From NCBI GenBank assembly GCA_003255065.1, contig QAOA01007268.1:448127-512126 (forward strand): a DNA stretch of 64,000 nucleotides, read 5' to 3'. The stretch is from Cercis canadensis (taxonomy: Eukaryota > Streptophyta > Magnoliopsida > Fabales > Fabaceae). A program made the position numbers and the translations under genes. Every line of letters begins with the position of its first letter. Positions within the stretch are counted from its first letter, which is position 1. A model generated the notes under the pieces. It saw only the letters and a list, made by a program, of their open reading frames with translations. It was not told the origin of the DNA and ran no database searches. Shown in pieces: positions 46,501-56,383 of the stretch.

Positions 46501-49124
46501 TTCCTACTACAGGTCTTTGGAGAAGACTCCACCTTAGCCTCCTTTTCTGACAGACAAACCAACTTTAACCCCAAAGAATCAAGAAGGGATTGTGGGTCTG
46601 GTTTTTCAATTGCATTGCCTAACAGCACAATGGATATAACTTCTTCCTCTGGGATCCTCTCACTTTGACCAAATGGTGTCAGCTTTTCATCATATGGACA
46701 AGGGACAATTCCTTCTTCAATATGAGCATTAACAGAAACATCTTCTGGTAGATTAATCTTGTCCTGTCCGTTATCCTAGAAGCCTAAACTAAAATTTTCA
46801 TTGACCCCAGCACTTTATTGTTGAAAAAGCTCCATCACTCCCTGTAATTTACAATCTGCGTCATTACACCCTACTAAAAAATTTGGTTGTTTATATGCAA
46901 CCCTTAATTCAGCCAGAAGCAGACCTTCATCATCTTCATAAAAGGAATCAATGTAATCTTCATCACATCCCACCTCAGTGCCTGCAAAAGAAGAATTTTT
47001 GTTGTCCTCTCCATCAGAGTCTAAATCCAGAATCACATGGGCACTGTCATCATCATTATTTAATTACACTCTGTATAGCCCATCTTTGAGTTTAGAGAAA
47101 AGCCTAGACACCTCTACAACTGCAGAAAAAGATTCAGCATCTATCTCCTTTCTGTCACAGTTCTGAGCCTTGTCCAAACATCATGGGAACTGCCAAAGTT
47201 AAGGATTTTTCCATATGCTGGTGTGCATTTCCATCTTGAAGTGCATTCTACAACTGAAGCTGCAATGCTCCACCTGACATGCTGATTCCTTTCTCAAATT
47301 AAGGGGCTGGGTTCTAGAATCATACAGATCTTCACTTACTTTCTTAACAGCCAAGCAGTCTATTCACTAAAAAATTGGGTTTACTTTCTTAGAATCATAA
47401 GGACCAAATATGATTAACAGTCCTCTAAAAATAACTTGCACATGAAATGTTTCAAGTTACAAGGGAGGTTAATGAGACTTGAACCAATAATCTTATAGTG
47501 AACCATGCTCTAATAACATGGTAGATAATATATGGTCCCACAGATTAAGATGAAGTCAAATAGGACAACAGTGTATTCCAAGTGGAAATCTTATGGCATG
47601 CATTAATACGGCAATCACATATGTAAAGCTCAATTAGCAAAGATTAATGTCTTGTTCCACATTGCCTATCTCTAAAACTTCAAGCAGCAACTGATAACAG
47701 TACCTTTATGAAATATCAGAAGCAGATTAAAGCCTCAAATAGTTAAAATTTTAGCATGTCTTTAGATTTGCAATGTCAAAACTTATTGTTTTAACATTTT
47801 TCTATTTTTGCAACACAGTGCATAGAGGAGAGGAAATTAAGAAGAAAACAGAGACAACAATACAGACATACCACCCAGGGGGTTCTTCGATGACCGCTCA
47901 AAACCTTTAAGCAGCTCCCCGTCTGGTAATCAATAATCTTTACAGTATGGTCCCCACTGCAGGAGGAGGAACACAACAATATATGAAGAGTAAGTCCGTG
48001 CAAAATTGTTATCCCATCATTAACTAAAATGAACAAAAAATAAAATAGGACTCACTGTGTAGAAGCTACCATCTTCCCATCAGGACTGAAGGCTGCAGCT
48101 ATAGTTGACCTTGGAGGAGGTGATAATCGACAATATTTGGCTGATAAATGCTGCAATGATTCAGCCTCTACCCTAGAATAGCAATAAAATCTGAGCCACA
48201 ACATAATAAGGACGAAATATAAAATCAACGCAGACCCAGACCATACCATGAAAGAAGACCACGTCTTGGATCATGCACCACTTCAGGGCCAAGTGAAGCA
48301 CAGGAAACCTTAGAAAATCCTCCTCCTAGTCTCTTTGATGACTGCTTTGTTTGAGAAGACACCTCCCTCCTTACCAAAAGTAGAAGGACATTTCTACAAC
48401 TGGGAAAACTGATAAGAAAGATCATGAATCAGCTTAAGCAATATAAAGCACAGACAGAGTCAACTGGACAATAACATCTCCAACACATAGACTTAAGCTT
48501 TACATAAAATGGAATATCAAAGAAAATTTGAAATTCAAAACATCAAGCTGTGACATTATTTAATATGCAGCTCAACTATGCAAAGCCTCAATTGCAAATC
48601 ACAGGGTAGGCCCACAACAGAGGACAATCAAATGAAACAGTAACTGATTTCATCGAGAATTTTATAACAGGGATTATCCCAATGGGCCTAAGAAAGTCTA
48701 TATATCAAAGCAAAATTAACCAATCACTGCCCCAAAAAATAATTTTCAGCTTTTTTTTTTTCTCTTTCTCAGAATTTGCTTAAACAAAAATTCTAATCCT
48801 GTACTACCGTACTGGAAAAAGGAAGTACGTGTTTAAAAATGATAATGACTATAATAAAATGGGACAAAGGAGAAGACTAAAACTCAAATATTTGAAAGAA
48901 TTATCTATATCTACCAATTGGTAAATTTAGATCGTCTGCTCAGAATGTAGAATTCAGAAAGGAATTTAGAGAAGGAACGATGAAGTGAAAAACCCATTTT
49001 TAATCAGTGAATTTTCTTACCTATGCCTGGGATTGGTATTGCCGGAAGCAGGGTGAGAGCTGGGTGGTTGTGGAGCTGAGGTCGATGGGACCTTGGTATC
49101 ATCTAGCGACAGCAATACCCTCAT
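34512..49124 (-). CDS. AMBRA1-like WD40 protein (split propeller), 13 exons
   Basis: Exons on the minus strand: 49124-49021, 48399-48247, 48172-48056, 47956-47872, 45770-45662, 45556-45489, 45407-45282, 45199-44055, 37873-37670, 37577-37517, 35869-35756, 34836-34723, 34637-34512. All junctions are GT-AG and in phase; the first twelve total exactly 800 codons, product about 841 residues. Residues about 105-253 hold N-terminal WD repeats ([52 protein letters not shown]). Exon 8 encodes a long low-complexity linker, and residues about 637-830 hold further WD-type blades ([40 protein letters not shown]). This layout and the GHRRTPW and AYGRRH motifs match animal AMBRA1 (DCAF3), a DDB1-CUL4 ubiquitin-ligase receptor and autophagy regulator whose propeller is split in two halves. 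A similar role in plants is inferred. Introns 4 and 8 carry retroelement insertions. Confidence 0.88.
38655..40180 (+). mobile_element. Ty3/gypsy-type LTR element fossil, plus orientation
   Basis: An LTR-like segment (about 38655-39093) is followed by a tRNA-Met-type primer binding site TGGTATCAGAGC at 39096-39107 and a gag-type region containing the retrotransposon gag signature ([16 protein letters not shown], then [11 protein letters not shown]). No protease, reverse transcriptase or integrase is present. Broken, several breaks; internal part deleted. It lies in intron 8 of the AMBRA1-like gene, facing opposite to that gene. Age moderate, judging by differences from its neighbour. Confidence 0.75.
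40181..41366 (-). mobile_element. Ty3/gypsy-type LTR element fossil, minus orientation
   Basis: Head-to-head partner of the fossil at 38655-40180: gag-type sequence on the minus strand from about 40850 down to 40180, the primer binding site at 40969-40980, then an LTR-like segment to about 41366. Same family as its neighbour. Broken. The two together form an inverted repeat with arms of about 1.2 kb and a short spacer. About 41850-42625 is a further copy of its LTR and gag start, tied to the N at 41845. Confidence 0.72.
40585..43107. repeat. Duplicated 1.26-kb block around N at 41845
   Basis: 40585-41844 recurs at 41846-43107, including part of the Ty3/gypsy fossil and about 0.45 kb of adjacent intron sequence, with scattered point differences. 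The N lies at the boundary. Because ordinary intron flank is duplicated too, an uncollapsed assembly overlap is more likely than a second insertion. Confidence 0.8.
43108..44054. other. Rest of AMBRA1-like intron 8
   Basis: Intron sequence with no recognised element. The pyrimidine run at 43660-43680 and the frames present are unremarkable. Confidence 0.4.
44381..44830 (-). repeat. 225-bp in-frame tandem duplication in exon 8
   Basis: Two adjacent 75-codon units, 44830-44606 and 44605-44381 (residues 378-452 and 453-527), begin [18 protein letters not shown] and [18 protein letters not shown] and both end HENTSAVGE. They differ at about ten residues. The duplication lengthens the linker between the two WD40 halves without shifting frame. 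No N lies nearby, so it is probably genuine. Confidence 0.88.
45701..46187. repeat. Duplicated block around N at 45942, includes part of exon 5
   Basis: 45701-45941 recurs at 45943-46187. The block contains the first 70 or so bases of AMBRA1-like exon 5 (acceptor and [19 protein letters not shown]) plus the adjoining intron and poly-A-rich element end. The N at the boundary points to an assembly overlap, so the second exon copy at 45943-46012 should not be annotated as a real exon. Confidence 0.82.
46188..47300 (-). mobile_element. Non-LTR (LINE-like) retrotransposon fragment in intron 4
   Basis: On the minus strand an acidic frame ([12 protein letters not shown] at 47036-46815) is followed by [30 protein letters not shown] and a 3' end reading [12 protein letters not shown], just before an A-rich tail that continues into 46130-46090. 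The tail and lack of LTRs suggest a 5'-truncated LINE. No reverse transcriptase is present. A related fragment lies at 30.86-31.10 kb. Classification is inferred from the tail and is not certain. Confidence 0.45.
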
Positions 49125-49465
49125 TGTTGCTACGAGAGCCCAAGCTCTGAAATTTTCTGTCACTTTCTCAGGAAAACTACGCGAGAAACAGAATTTTCTC
49201 GAGAAAAATTCTCAGGAAGAAGCGAGGAAGCAGAAGGAGGGGACAGAAACAGAGGCAAACTAGTCCGGTTCAGGACTCTGGCCAGTGTGTGATGGTTCGC
49301 ATATTGGCTTTTCTCTCTTTCGTGTTTAAGTAACTTTTTAGGGAAGTGCGAGAATTTGACGGAAAAGACCTTCGGGTCGGCACTTGGCACATTTCTAAAA
49401 TGGCTAGAATATTGGTGTATTTATATATATAGTTATATGTAAAATATTTATGAATTTTTTTTATA
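49125..49465 (-). promoter_or_regulatory. Remaining AMBRA1-like upstream region
   Basis: About 340 bp between the start codon and the MULE target duplication. It is GA/CT-rich near 49170-49320, typical of a plant leader and core promoter. Everything further upstream is now MULE sequence, so distal promoter elements have been displaced by 4.2 kb. No TATA box can be assigned with confidence. Confidence 0.45.
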
Positions 49466-49825
49466 TGAAATATTGGCACTTTAACCTAATAATTAGTCTT
49501 TGTAGATTTATTTACCTAAATGTAATAGGGTACAACTTATATACCATAATATTATAGTTTTAGGAAAATCAAAATTTTTTTTTAAAAAAAGCTGCTGGAC
49601 GGCGTGGGCCCCATCGGACACACCGGGGGACCCACGGCGCGTCCCAAAGGAACGTGCCACCCCTCGGGCGGCGTGTCCCCTCTTGTCCCATGTGGCAGCT
49701 TTTCCCAGTCTTGCGTGTGTCAACTTCATTTGAATGGCATTTCCTGTAGAGACACGCTGTGGGACCCATGGCGTGTCCCCACAGCCCATGCCAAATGGCA
49801 GCCGGCGCGTAGAATTTTGTCTGTG

Positions 49826-49932
49826 GCGTGTTCGAAGTGTATATATACACCTCCGTGAAAATCAGTTTTCACAAAGCANGCGTGTTCGAAGTATATATAT
49901 ACACCTCCGTGGAAATCAGTTTTCACAAAGCA
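49826..49932. repeat. Duplicated block around N at 49879
   Basis: A 53-bp block 'gcgtgttcgaagt...acaaagca' occurs on both sides of the N. Probable assembly overlap, just upstream of the transposase frame. Confidence 0.8.
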
Positions 49933-50400
49933 GAAGCAAAAATTTCGTTCATTCTGGTGTGGAGCATAAATTTTTTTTCGTTCTCAGAGAAAAAATAGTG
50001 ATAGGTTGCAGGAGAGAAATTTGTATTACAAAATTCGGGTCTAAAATTTCATCACATTCTCTTGTGGAACTCTACTTTACAAGGTACGTTTAGATTTTAA
50101 TTATTTCTTAATGTAAGTAATTATTTTTTTCATTATAAATTTGATAAGTTTTAAAGAGCTTATGTTTAGAGTAAAATATTAGTATAAATAAATTTGATAA
50201 TATTTATGCACTAATTTTATATTACAGTAGCATATTTATTTTTAATTGCAAGATTGATAATATGTAATTATTTATGTTTTTCATTAATATTACTAAAAAT
50301 AAATGTATGTATTTAGCTTAAACTTGTTATGAGTATTATATATTATTATACATTATTATTCATGAAATATGATATATTTCATTTGAAATTTAGGATAAAA

Positions 50401-52966
50401 ATGATGATCTTCATTTATCATAATGGTCGAGTATATAAGAGAGAATAATTAATTACATATGAAAGTGCGAATCCTGTATGCATGATGTTGAAACGTGAAG
50501 TTAGACTATATAGTCTTAAGGAGCTGATACAACAAAAATTATGTCTTAATTCTAATAAAGTGATTAAGAACATCAAATATAGATTTCCAATGTCAGCTAA
50601 CCCTTTATATTATGGTGTACTTGATCTCATGGGTGATGAGGATGTAATGTGCATGTATGAAAGTCACAAACAGCATGCTAATCTCGGAGCAATGGAGCTT
50701 TTTATTGAGACTGAAACCAGGCAACATGATGGCAATAATTTTCAGATCGATGAAGCTGATGTTGGTGGGTCAAGTTCAATACCTTGTTCAGTTCAAGTGC
50801 ATAGTCAAACAGGAGTAGAAACTGACAATTGTTATCGGCCACATGTTGACTTGGCTGGATTACAGTTTGGCATGCCTAGTTCGAGTCAAAATGTTCATCC
50901 GACGGAAAGTCGTGACTATAGTTGTGATGAACAGTGGTTCAATTCAGAGATTGGACAGTGGAGAGGCATTGAAGAACATGAAACAAATCTGGATCTAGTA
51001 GCAGACGAAGGCGAACAAGTAAGTGGTGATCCTTTAATTACGTCAAGTGATGATGAAGATGTTATGTTAGAACGAGATGATGTATGCAGTGATGAAGAAA
51101 ATGAAGCTAGTTTGGATTTAAATGTACAACCATTGGGATATGAATCCGGTGGTCCGATACCAGAAATGGTACAATCATTGCAGTATAGTGAACCTTTGCC
51201 GGTTTATTCAGAAGTTAACTGGGATGCCATGCAAATTAGGGATGACACTGAGATATTAGGTGAACATGGAGAGTGGGAAAGAGGTCGAGAGTTGTCAATT
51301 GGGCAACACTTCTCAACAAAAAATGATGTTCAACTTGCTGTGAAAGAATATTCAATGCAAGTGCACCAGTCATTTGTTGTGAATGAGTCGCATTTAACTG
51401 CATGGAATGTTGAGTGGCCAAACAAAGCTACTGGTTGTAATTGGAGGGTTCGAGCATGTCAAAGGAGCAATAGCGGATTATGGGAGATCAGAAAGTATAA
51501 CGGTCCTCATACTTGCACAAATGTCATGATAACGCAAGATCACAAGAAGTTAGATATTTATGTGATTGCGTCAAGCATTCATGGAATGGTTGAAGAGAGT
51601 CATGATGTATCAATTAAGTTGATACAGGAGCGAATATTGGTAGAATATGGCTACCGAGTATCGTACAGGAAAGCATGGTTAGCAAAACAGAAGTGCATTG
51701 AAAAATTATTTGGCAATTGGAAAGAGAGTTATAATCTCTTACCGAGATGGATGGCAGCAATGCGGGCGACAAACCCTGAAACTGTTGTTTAATGATTGTT
51801 AGATAATAATGAGGTCAGAAGTCATTCAAATGTTCATGAGATGTTGTTTCGCCGTGTCTTTTGGACATTTCAAGCCTGTGTCGATGCATTTCCTTTTTGT
51901 AAGCCTATGATTCAGGTAGATGGAACTTTCTTGAGTGACAAATATCACGGTACACTGCTGATTGCTTCAATACAAGATAGCGACAAGTCACCATTACCTC
52001 TTGCATTTGCTATTGTCGAAGGTGAAGTTAAAGATGCATGGACATGGTTTTTGACCTTAGTGCGTCAGCACGTTGTTCAAGAACAACAAAATTTGGCGAT
52101 AATTTCTGATCGTCATGTAAGTATACTATCTTCAATTGCAGATGCTAGTGTGGGTTGGAGTCCTCCACTTGAGCACAATTTCTTCTGCTTGCGACATGTC
52201 GTCAGCAACTGTAATACACATTTAAAAAATAAAGCCATAAAAATGAAGATATACGCTGCAGGTATGCCTAAATTTTCATGAATATATTTATCATTAGCAA
52301 AACAATATATTTAGTTTACTTACGAGTCAATCCTAATATTAAATGTCATGACTCAATTTTACAGGTAGTCAATTTGAAACCATTAAATTTAAAGAGCTTA
52401 TGAGGGATATTTAAAATTGATGTGAAGATAATCGAGCATGGAATTATGTAAAAGATTTGGATGAGAGGAAATGGACTTTGCAAGGAGATACTGAGGGGAG
52501 ACGTTACGGTATGATGACCACTAATTTAGCTGAGAACATTAATGGCACATTAAAGGGTGTTCGCAACATGCCGATTACAGCCTTGGTTAGAGCGACATAT
52601 TACAAGCTGAATATCATTTTTACTAAAAAGTGGGACGAAACTGGTAATATGAAAGCTGTTGGACAACGGTGGACCGAATATGCAATGACTAAAATGCGGG
52701 ATAACGCACGAGAGACGTCATCACATAAACCTCAATTGTTTAATAGGGACACCGGTTTATTTGAGGTAGATGAGAGGTATAATATGAGAACCAGGACTGC
52801 TGGACGGACGTTTATTGTCAATCTGAATGAGGGGAGGTGTAGTTGCGGTAAATTTAAAGCCCTACATTTGCCATGCTCGCATGCAATATCTGCTTGCGCA
52901 TCTGCTTCGCTCAATGAATGGAATTATGTGGATCCAGTTTACTCAATTTCATACAAATATTTATAA
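50401..52966 (+). pseudogene. MuDR-type Mutator transposase, disabled
   Basis: The family start is probably the ATG at 50401 (MMIFIYHNGRV), interrupted near 50446; a long open frame then runs 50482-51792. In order: an acidic N-terminal region; a MuDR DNA-binding region (GCNWRVRACQRSNSG, then YNGPHTCTN); the MULE transposase core with first aspartate in IQVDGTFLSDKYHG, second in IISDRH, and a probable glutamate in NLAENINGTLKG; and a SWIM zinc finger (CSCGKFKALHLPCSHAISAC). The frame is interrupted by adjacent TAA and TGA codons at 51790-51795 in an otherwise unbroken reading frame, and by further stops near 52410-52420. An intron-like GT-AG segment lies at about 52263-52365. The C-terminus is short after the SWIM motif. 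Function in an active copy: cut-and-paste transposition in the nucleus. This copy is probably inactive. Confidence 0.85.
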
Positions 52967-53706
52967 ATTACTTACTCCAATATTCCACACTTTCGTCGAA
53001 ATGTGATTTATTTGTTCAGTCAATAGAGTGAGGTCTGCTGGTCCTAGTACTACATTTTGATCCGCCATGATAGTCAAAATAAATTTAAGTAGAGATCAAA
53101 ATAATAAGAACAACAACCTTGCTGGTGGATACAGTCTCCCAAAGTAACAAAAAAAATTAAATTCTACTCCAAGAGCAAAAGGAAAAATATGAGAAGAAGT
53201 AAAGAAACAAAGAAGCAAGAAGAAAAACAAAACACCAGAGAAGCAATGAAGCTACGGAGCAAAGAAGCAAAATGAGCAAAGGAGAAGTGAGAAGGGAGGG
53301 GCGGACGAGCAGAGGAAGAAGGAAATTTTGCCCAGAAAAAGGCATGCATAGAGAGCCACGCGTGTCACCAATTGATTCGGCCAAAAATCGGTTCGCTAGG
53401 GAGTCAACACGTGGTGACGCAGGGGCTGAAGGATGGCCGGTCAAACGCAGCTCACACACGCAAGCTCTGCCAGCCCTGCCACATGGGACAAGAAGGGACA
53501 CGCCGCCCGAGGGGTGGCATGTTCCCTTGGGATGCGCCGTGGGTCCCTCGGCGTGTCCGGTGGGGCCCACGCCGTCCAACAGCTCTTTTTTTTTTATAAT
53601 TTTTTTTCCTAAAACTATAATATTCTGGTATATAAGTTTCACCCTATTACATATAGGTAAATAAGTCTACAAAGACTAATTATTAGGTCAAAGTGCTTGA
53701 AATATT

Positions 53707-55117
53707 TTAAGTTTATTATGTTTAGGTATTCGATGTTTGAGTAAAAGATAAATTAGTTTTAAATATATGTAAGTGGAATAATTATATGATACAAAAGGAT
53801 AGTCAAATAATATTGAGAGATAATTTTTTCATTTTATGTGGCATGATAAGTACTAAACTAAAAGTATTTAGAACTGAATTTTTTTTTTAATATCAAGTAC
53901 TTAAGAATAATAAATTCAATATTTATATATATGTAGTCATCATATGTAAAATAGATAACTATTATATAATATTTAATATATAATTATCATAAGAGACTAA
54001 ATAGAAAAAAATTTCCTCAACTTTTGGCATTGAAGATTCTTTTCCCAAGTTTTTATGAAATTTAGAAAAACGATCAACTAATTATTCACTAATATTAATG
54101 ATATTTGTACCCCAAATATAATTAATTTTGAGATATTTTTATTTTATTGGACCAACAACAAGAACATCACAAATTATTCCACCCTTTTCCTTTTTGCATC
54201 AATTTTGCGAATGGTACCACTTGTGTCTTTTTTTTTATTATAAAAAAACAAATGATATTCGTACCACTGTAGTATTAAATAAAATAATCGGCCAAAATAA
54301 TTTCATTTGTTGTTGCTTAAGATTTATATTTTATGCCAAAGAAACTCCCACGAGTATTGAGCTTGAGGGCCGTTCAGAGTTCGCCTCAATCTCGGATCTG
54401 AAAGGCATGGTTAAATGCTTAGTCTATTGGGCTTGAAGTTACTAAACACCAAAGTATAGCCCACTATTGGTAATTCCTTCTCAGTTTATTATTCTGAACC
54501 AAAGGCCTAGGGGATCTCCCCAGCAAATCTTAGCAGCCAAAAAAACAAGGGATCTTTTCAATTGGTGAGTGCAACTACATCTCTAGTGGGTATATATTAA
54601 AAAATATATTTATATATATAAACATGTATTATTTATGTATTAGATTTTTTTTTATTTGTTACGATTTTAGATTCGAATACATAACTCACAAATTTTAAGT
54701 ATGATTTCAGTATCACTCAAGTACAAATTATTTGATTATATTAAATTAAATAAGGGACATCATCGCCATAAAAGATGCAAACTAAACTAGAGAGGAAGAG
54801 GTTTTCACTACCAAAGAAACCACTTCATATCATCAGTACAAGCTGTATGATTTCGTTTTTATGTGTAACTTTCAACTTTTTCAAAATGTACGTTGACCAA
54901 AAATAAAACAAATCTTAAGAATTTAGTTTTTTCTTTTATAGTTTTATGATTTTAAATAATATTCATTGGTAGGGTTGTTATTTAAAGTTGAAAGTTTTTA
55001 TTTTTATTTTAAACTTATTTTCCTTTTCAATTTTATCTTTCATTTTGTTGAACACTTTTCATTTATTATTATTAATAAGGTTTTATTATGCTAATCCATG
55101 AACCTTTTTAAAAGTAG
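53707..55117. other. AT-rich intergenic DNA
   Basis: No gene or element is recognised. The frame at 54128-54436 has no recognisable homology. Confidence 0.45.
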
Positions 55118-55440
55118 AGAGATTTCAATTCCAATTTTAGGAGGAAATTCTTGATTTTGGACCTAGATATATAGTAAGGAGATTTCAAGACTTTCAGAAA
55201 TCTATGAGTAAATAAAAGAAGAAGATTACTATAAAAATGTGTGGGTTCCATTTGCTGAAATGGACAAAAGAGCAGAGACAGAAATTCAAAAATATACAAT
55301 CCAAAATGCTATGGTACATAGTGTTCTACAATTCTCCAGCTGTAGGTCTCTGGTACATTAAGGGACAATGGCTGATCTCCATTGGCAAAACTTCATTAGT
55401 TCTGATTGAGCCGCGACATGAAAACCAGCCCCCAGCTATA
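55118..55440 (+). pseudogene. Inverted relic of an SEO exon
   Basis: The plus strand here is homologous to the minus-strand SEO exon at 56389-56809: 'gagatttcaagact...gaaatctatgag', 'gaagaagattactataa', MCGFHLLKWTKEQRQKFKN, WYIVFYNSPAVGLWYIKG and LVLIEPRHE. The 5' part is out of frame and the flanking exons are absent, so it is a single-exon relic. Its inverted orientation relative to the neighbouring gene, about 1 kb away, makes the pair an imperfect hairpin. Origin by local inverted duplication is inferred. Confidence 0.72.
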
Positions 55441-55479
55441 TTTTCACCTTTATTTGTTCTGAATAATTATCTAATTCAC

Positions 55480-56383
55480 TTGCTGGTGTAGATGGTCATC
55501 CATGGAATCTAATATTATGAGATCTCACTCCTTGCCTCTTTTTACCAATAGATAAAGTTAGAGTTTCTAGCTAATGATATAGGGGAATGGTGATTGAGAC
55601 AGAGACTTCAATCTTTTTAGAAGGTCCTTAGGCCACTTGTGGTGTGTGCGCTGGTGTATCTCCTTCATTTCTTGGTTCCTGCAAAAGATTGAACGTTGTC
55701 TTAATTAGTTTGTTATAGATTTATATAATTTCATGAAATAATAAAATACGAACTTTCATTTTGAAGTTAAATGAATATGATAGTGATAACTACCTACCTG
55801 TTGTATTCTTGGATTTGGAAAGTAAACCTGCGAAACCACTGGAAGGGTTGTTTTGTTGGGTGCCAGCAGTATGTATTGAATACAGTTCTGGAAGCATTGG
55901 TGAAGCAGAATAAACCAATTCTGCAAGAAATCAAATTTTTAGCCACATCAATATCTGCAATGTCATGAAAAGCTAATGCTCCTAAATTAAAGTTTAATCA
56001 AAATAAAAATGGCTTTGATCCTATGACTTAATCAATTAATCATAAAATTGAAAATTGAACTGGGATAAAAGACATTAATATGGGTATCTGAATATATAAT
56101 ACTATAAGATAGGACCCTTAACATTAAAAACGTTTACAAGTTAATTTTGACCCTCCCAAATTTATTCATACTCCCTACACTTGAAACACAACAGCATAAC
56201 GTAAGCTGATCTACCTATTTTTATATTTTTTTTCAATTAGAAAAACTTCAAAAGACAAGCATTATCCAAATCTTATGAGTCCAAGTAAAAGTTAGCTGAC
56301 ATACCCAAAAAAAAAATAAAAAATTAACAATCACCTTAGTTTGAGTGTCTGTGAGTGAGTGAGTGAGTTTAATAATGTTACTA
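55480..56383 (-). other. Possible 3' exons of the SEO gene, unproven
   Basis: Two short minus-strand segments have good splice acceptors: about 55920-55800 ('ttgatttcttgcag', donor 'acag|gtaggt') and about 55684 leftward ('gttcaatcttttgcag'). Joined to the SEO exon via the GTTAGT at 56388 they would add a short unrelated tail. The residues do not resemble the usual SEO C-terminus, so these may be exons of a decayed gene or chance. Confidence 0.25.

Larger units (their letters stand above)
49475..53697 (+). mobile_element. Mutator-like element (MULE) with TIRs and 9-bp target duplication
   Basis: The terminal inverted repeats extend for about 250 bp: left 49475-49725, beginning GGCACTTTAACCTAATAATT, and right 53445-53697, whose complement begins AGCACTTTGACCTAATAATT. 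Inner TIR parts are unusually GC-rich ('ggacggcgtgggcccca'). A perfect 9-bp duplication TGAAATATT lies at 49466-49474 and 53698-53706. Both the 9-bp duplication and the long TIRs are diagnostic of Mutator. The interior carries a MuDR-type transposase in the plus orientation with several disabling changes. Close TIR similarity and an intact target duplication suggest a fairly young insertion. Confidence 0.93.

Noticed and set aside
50482-51792. A host transcription factor of the FAR1/FHY3 type
   Set aside because: FAR1-type genes derive from MULE transposases, but this frame lies inside complete TIRs with a target duplication and carries disabling stops, so it is the element's own transposase.
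54128-54436. 102-residue plus-strand open frame
   Set aside because: No recognisable domain, AT-rich composition, no plausible splice context.
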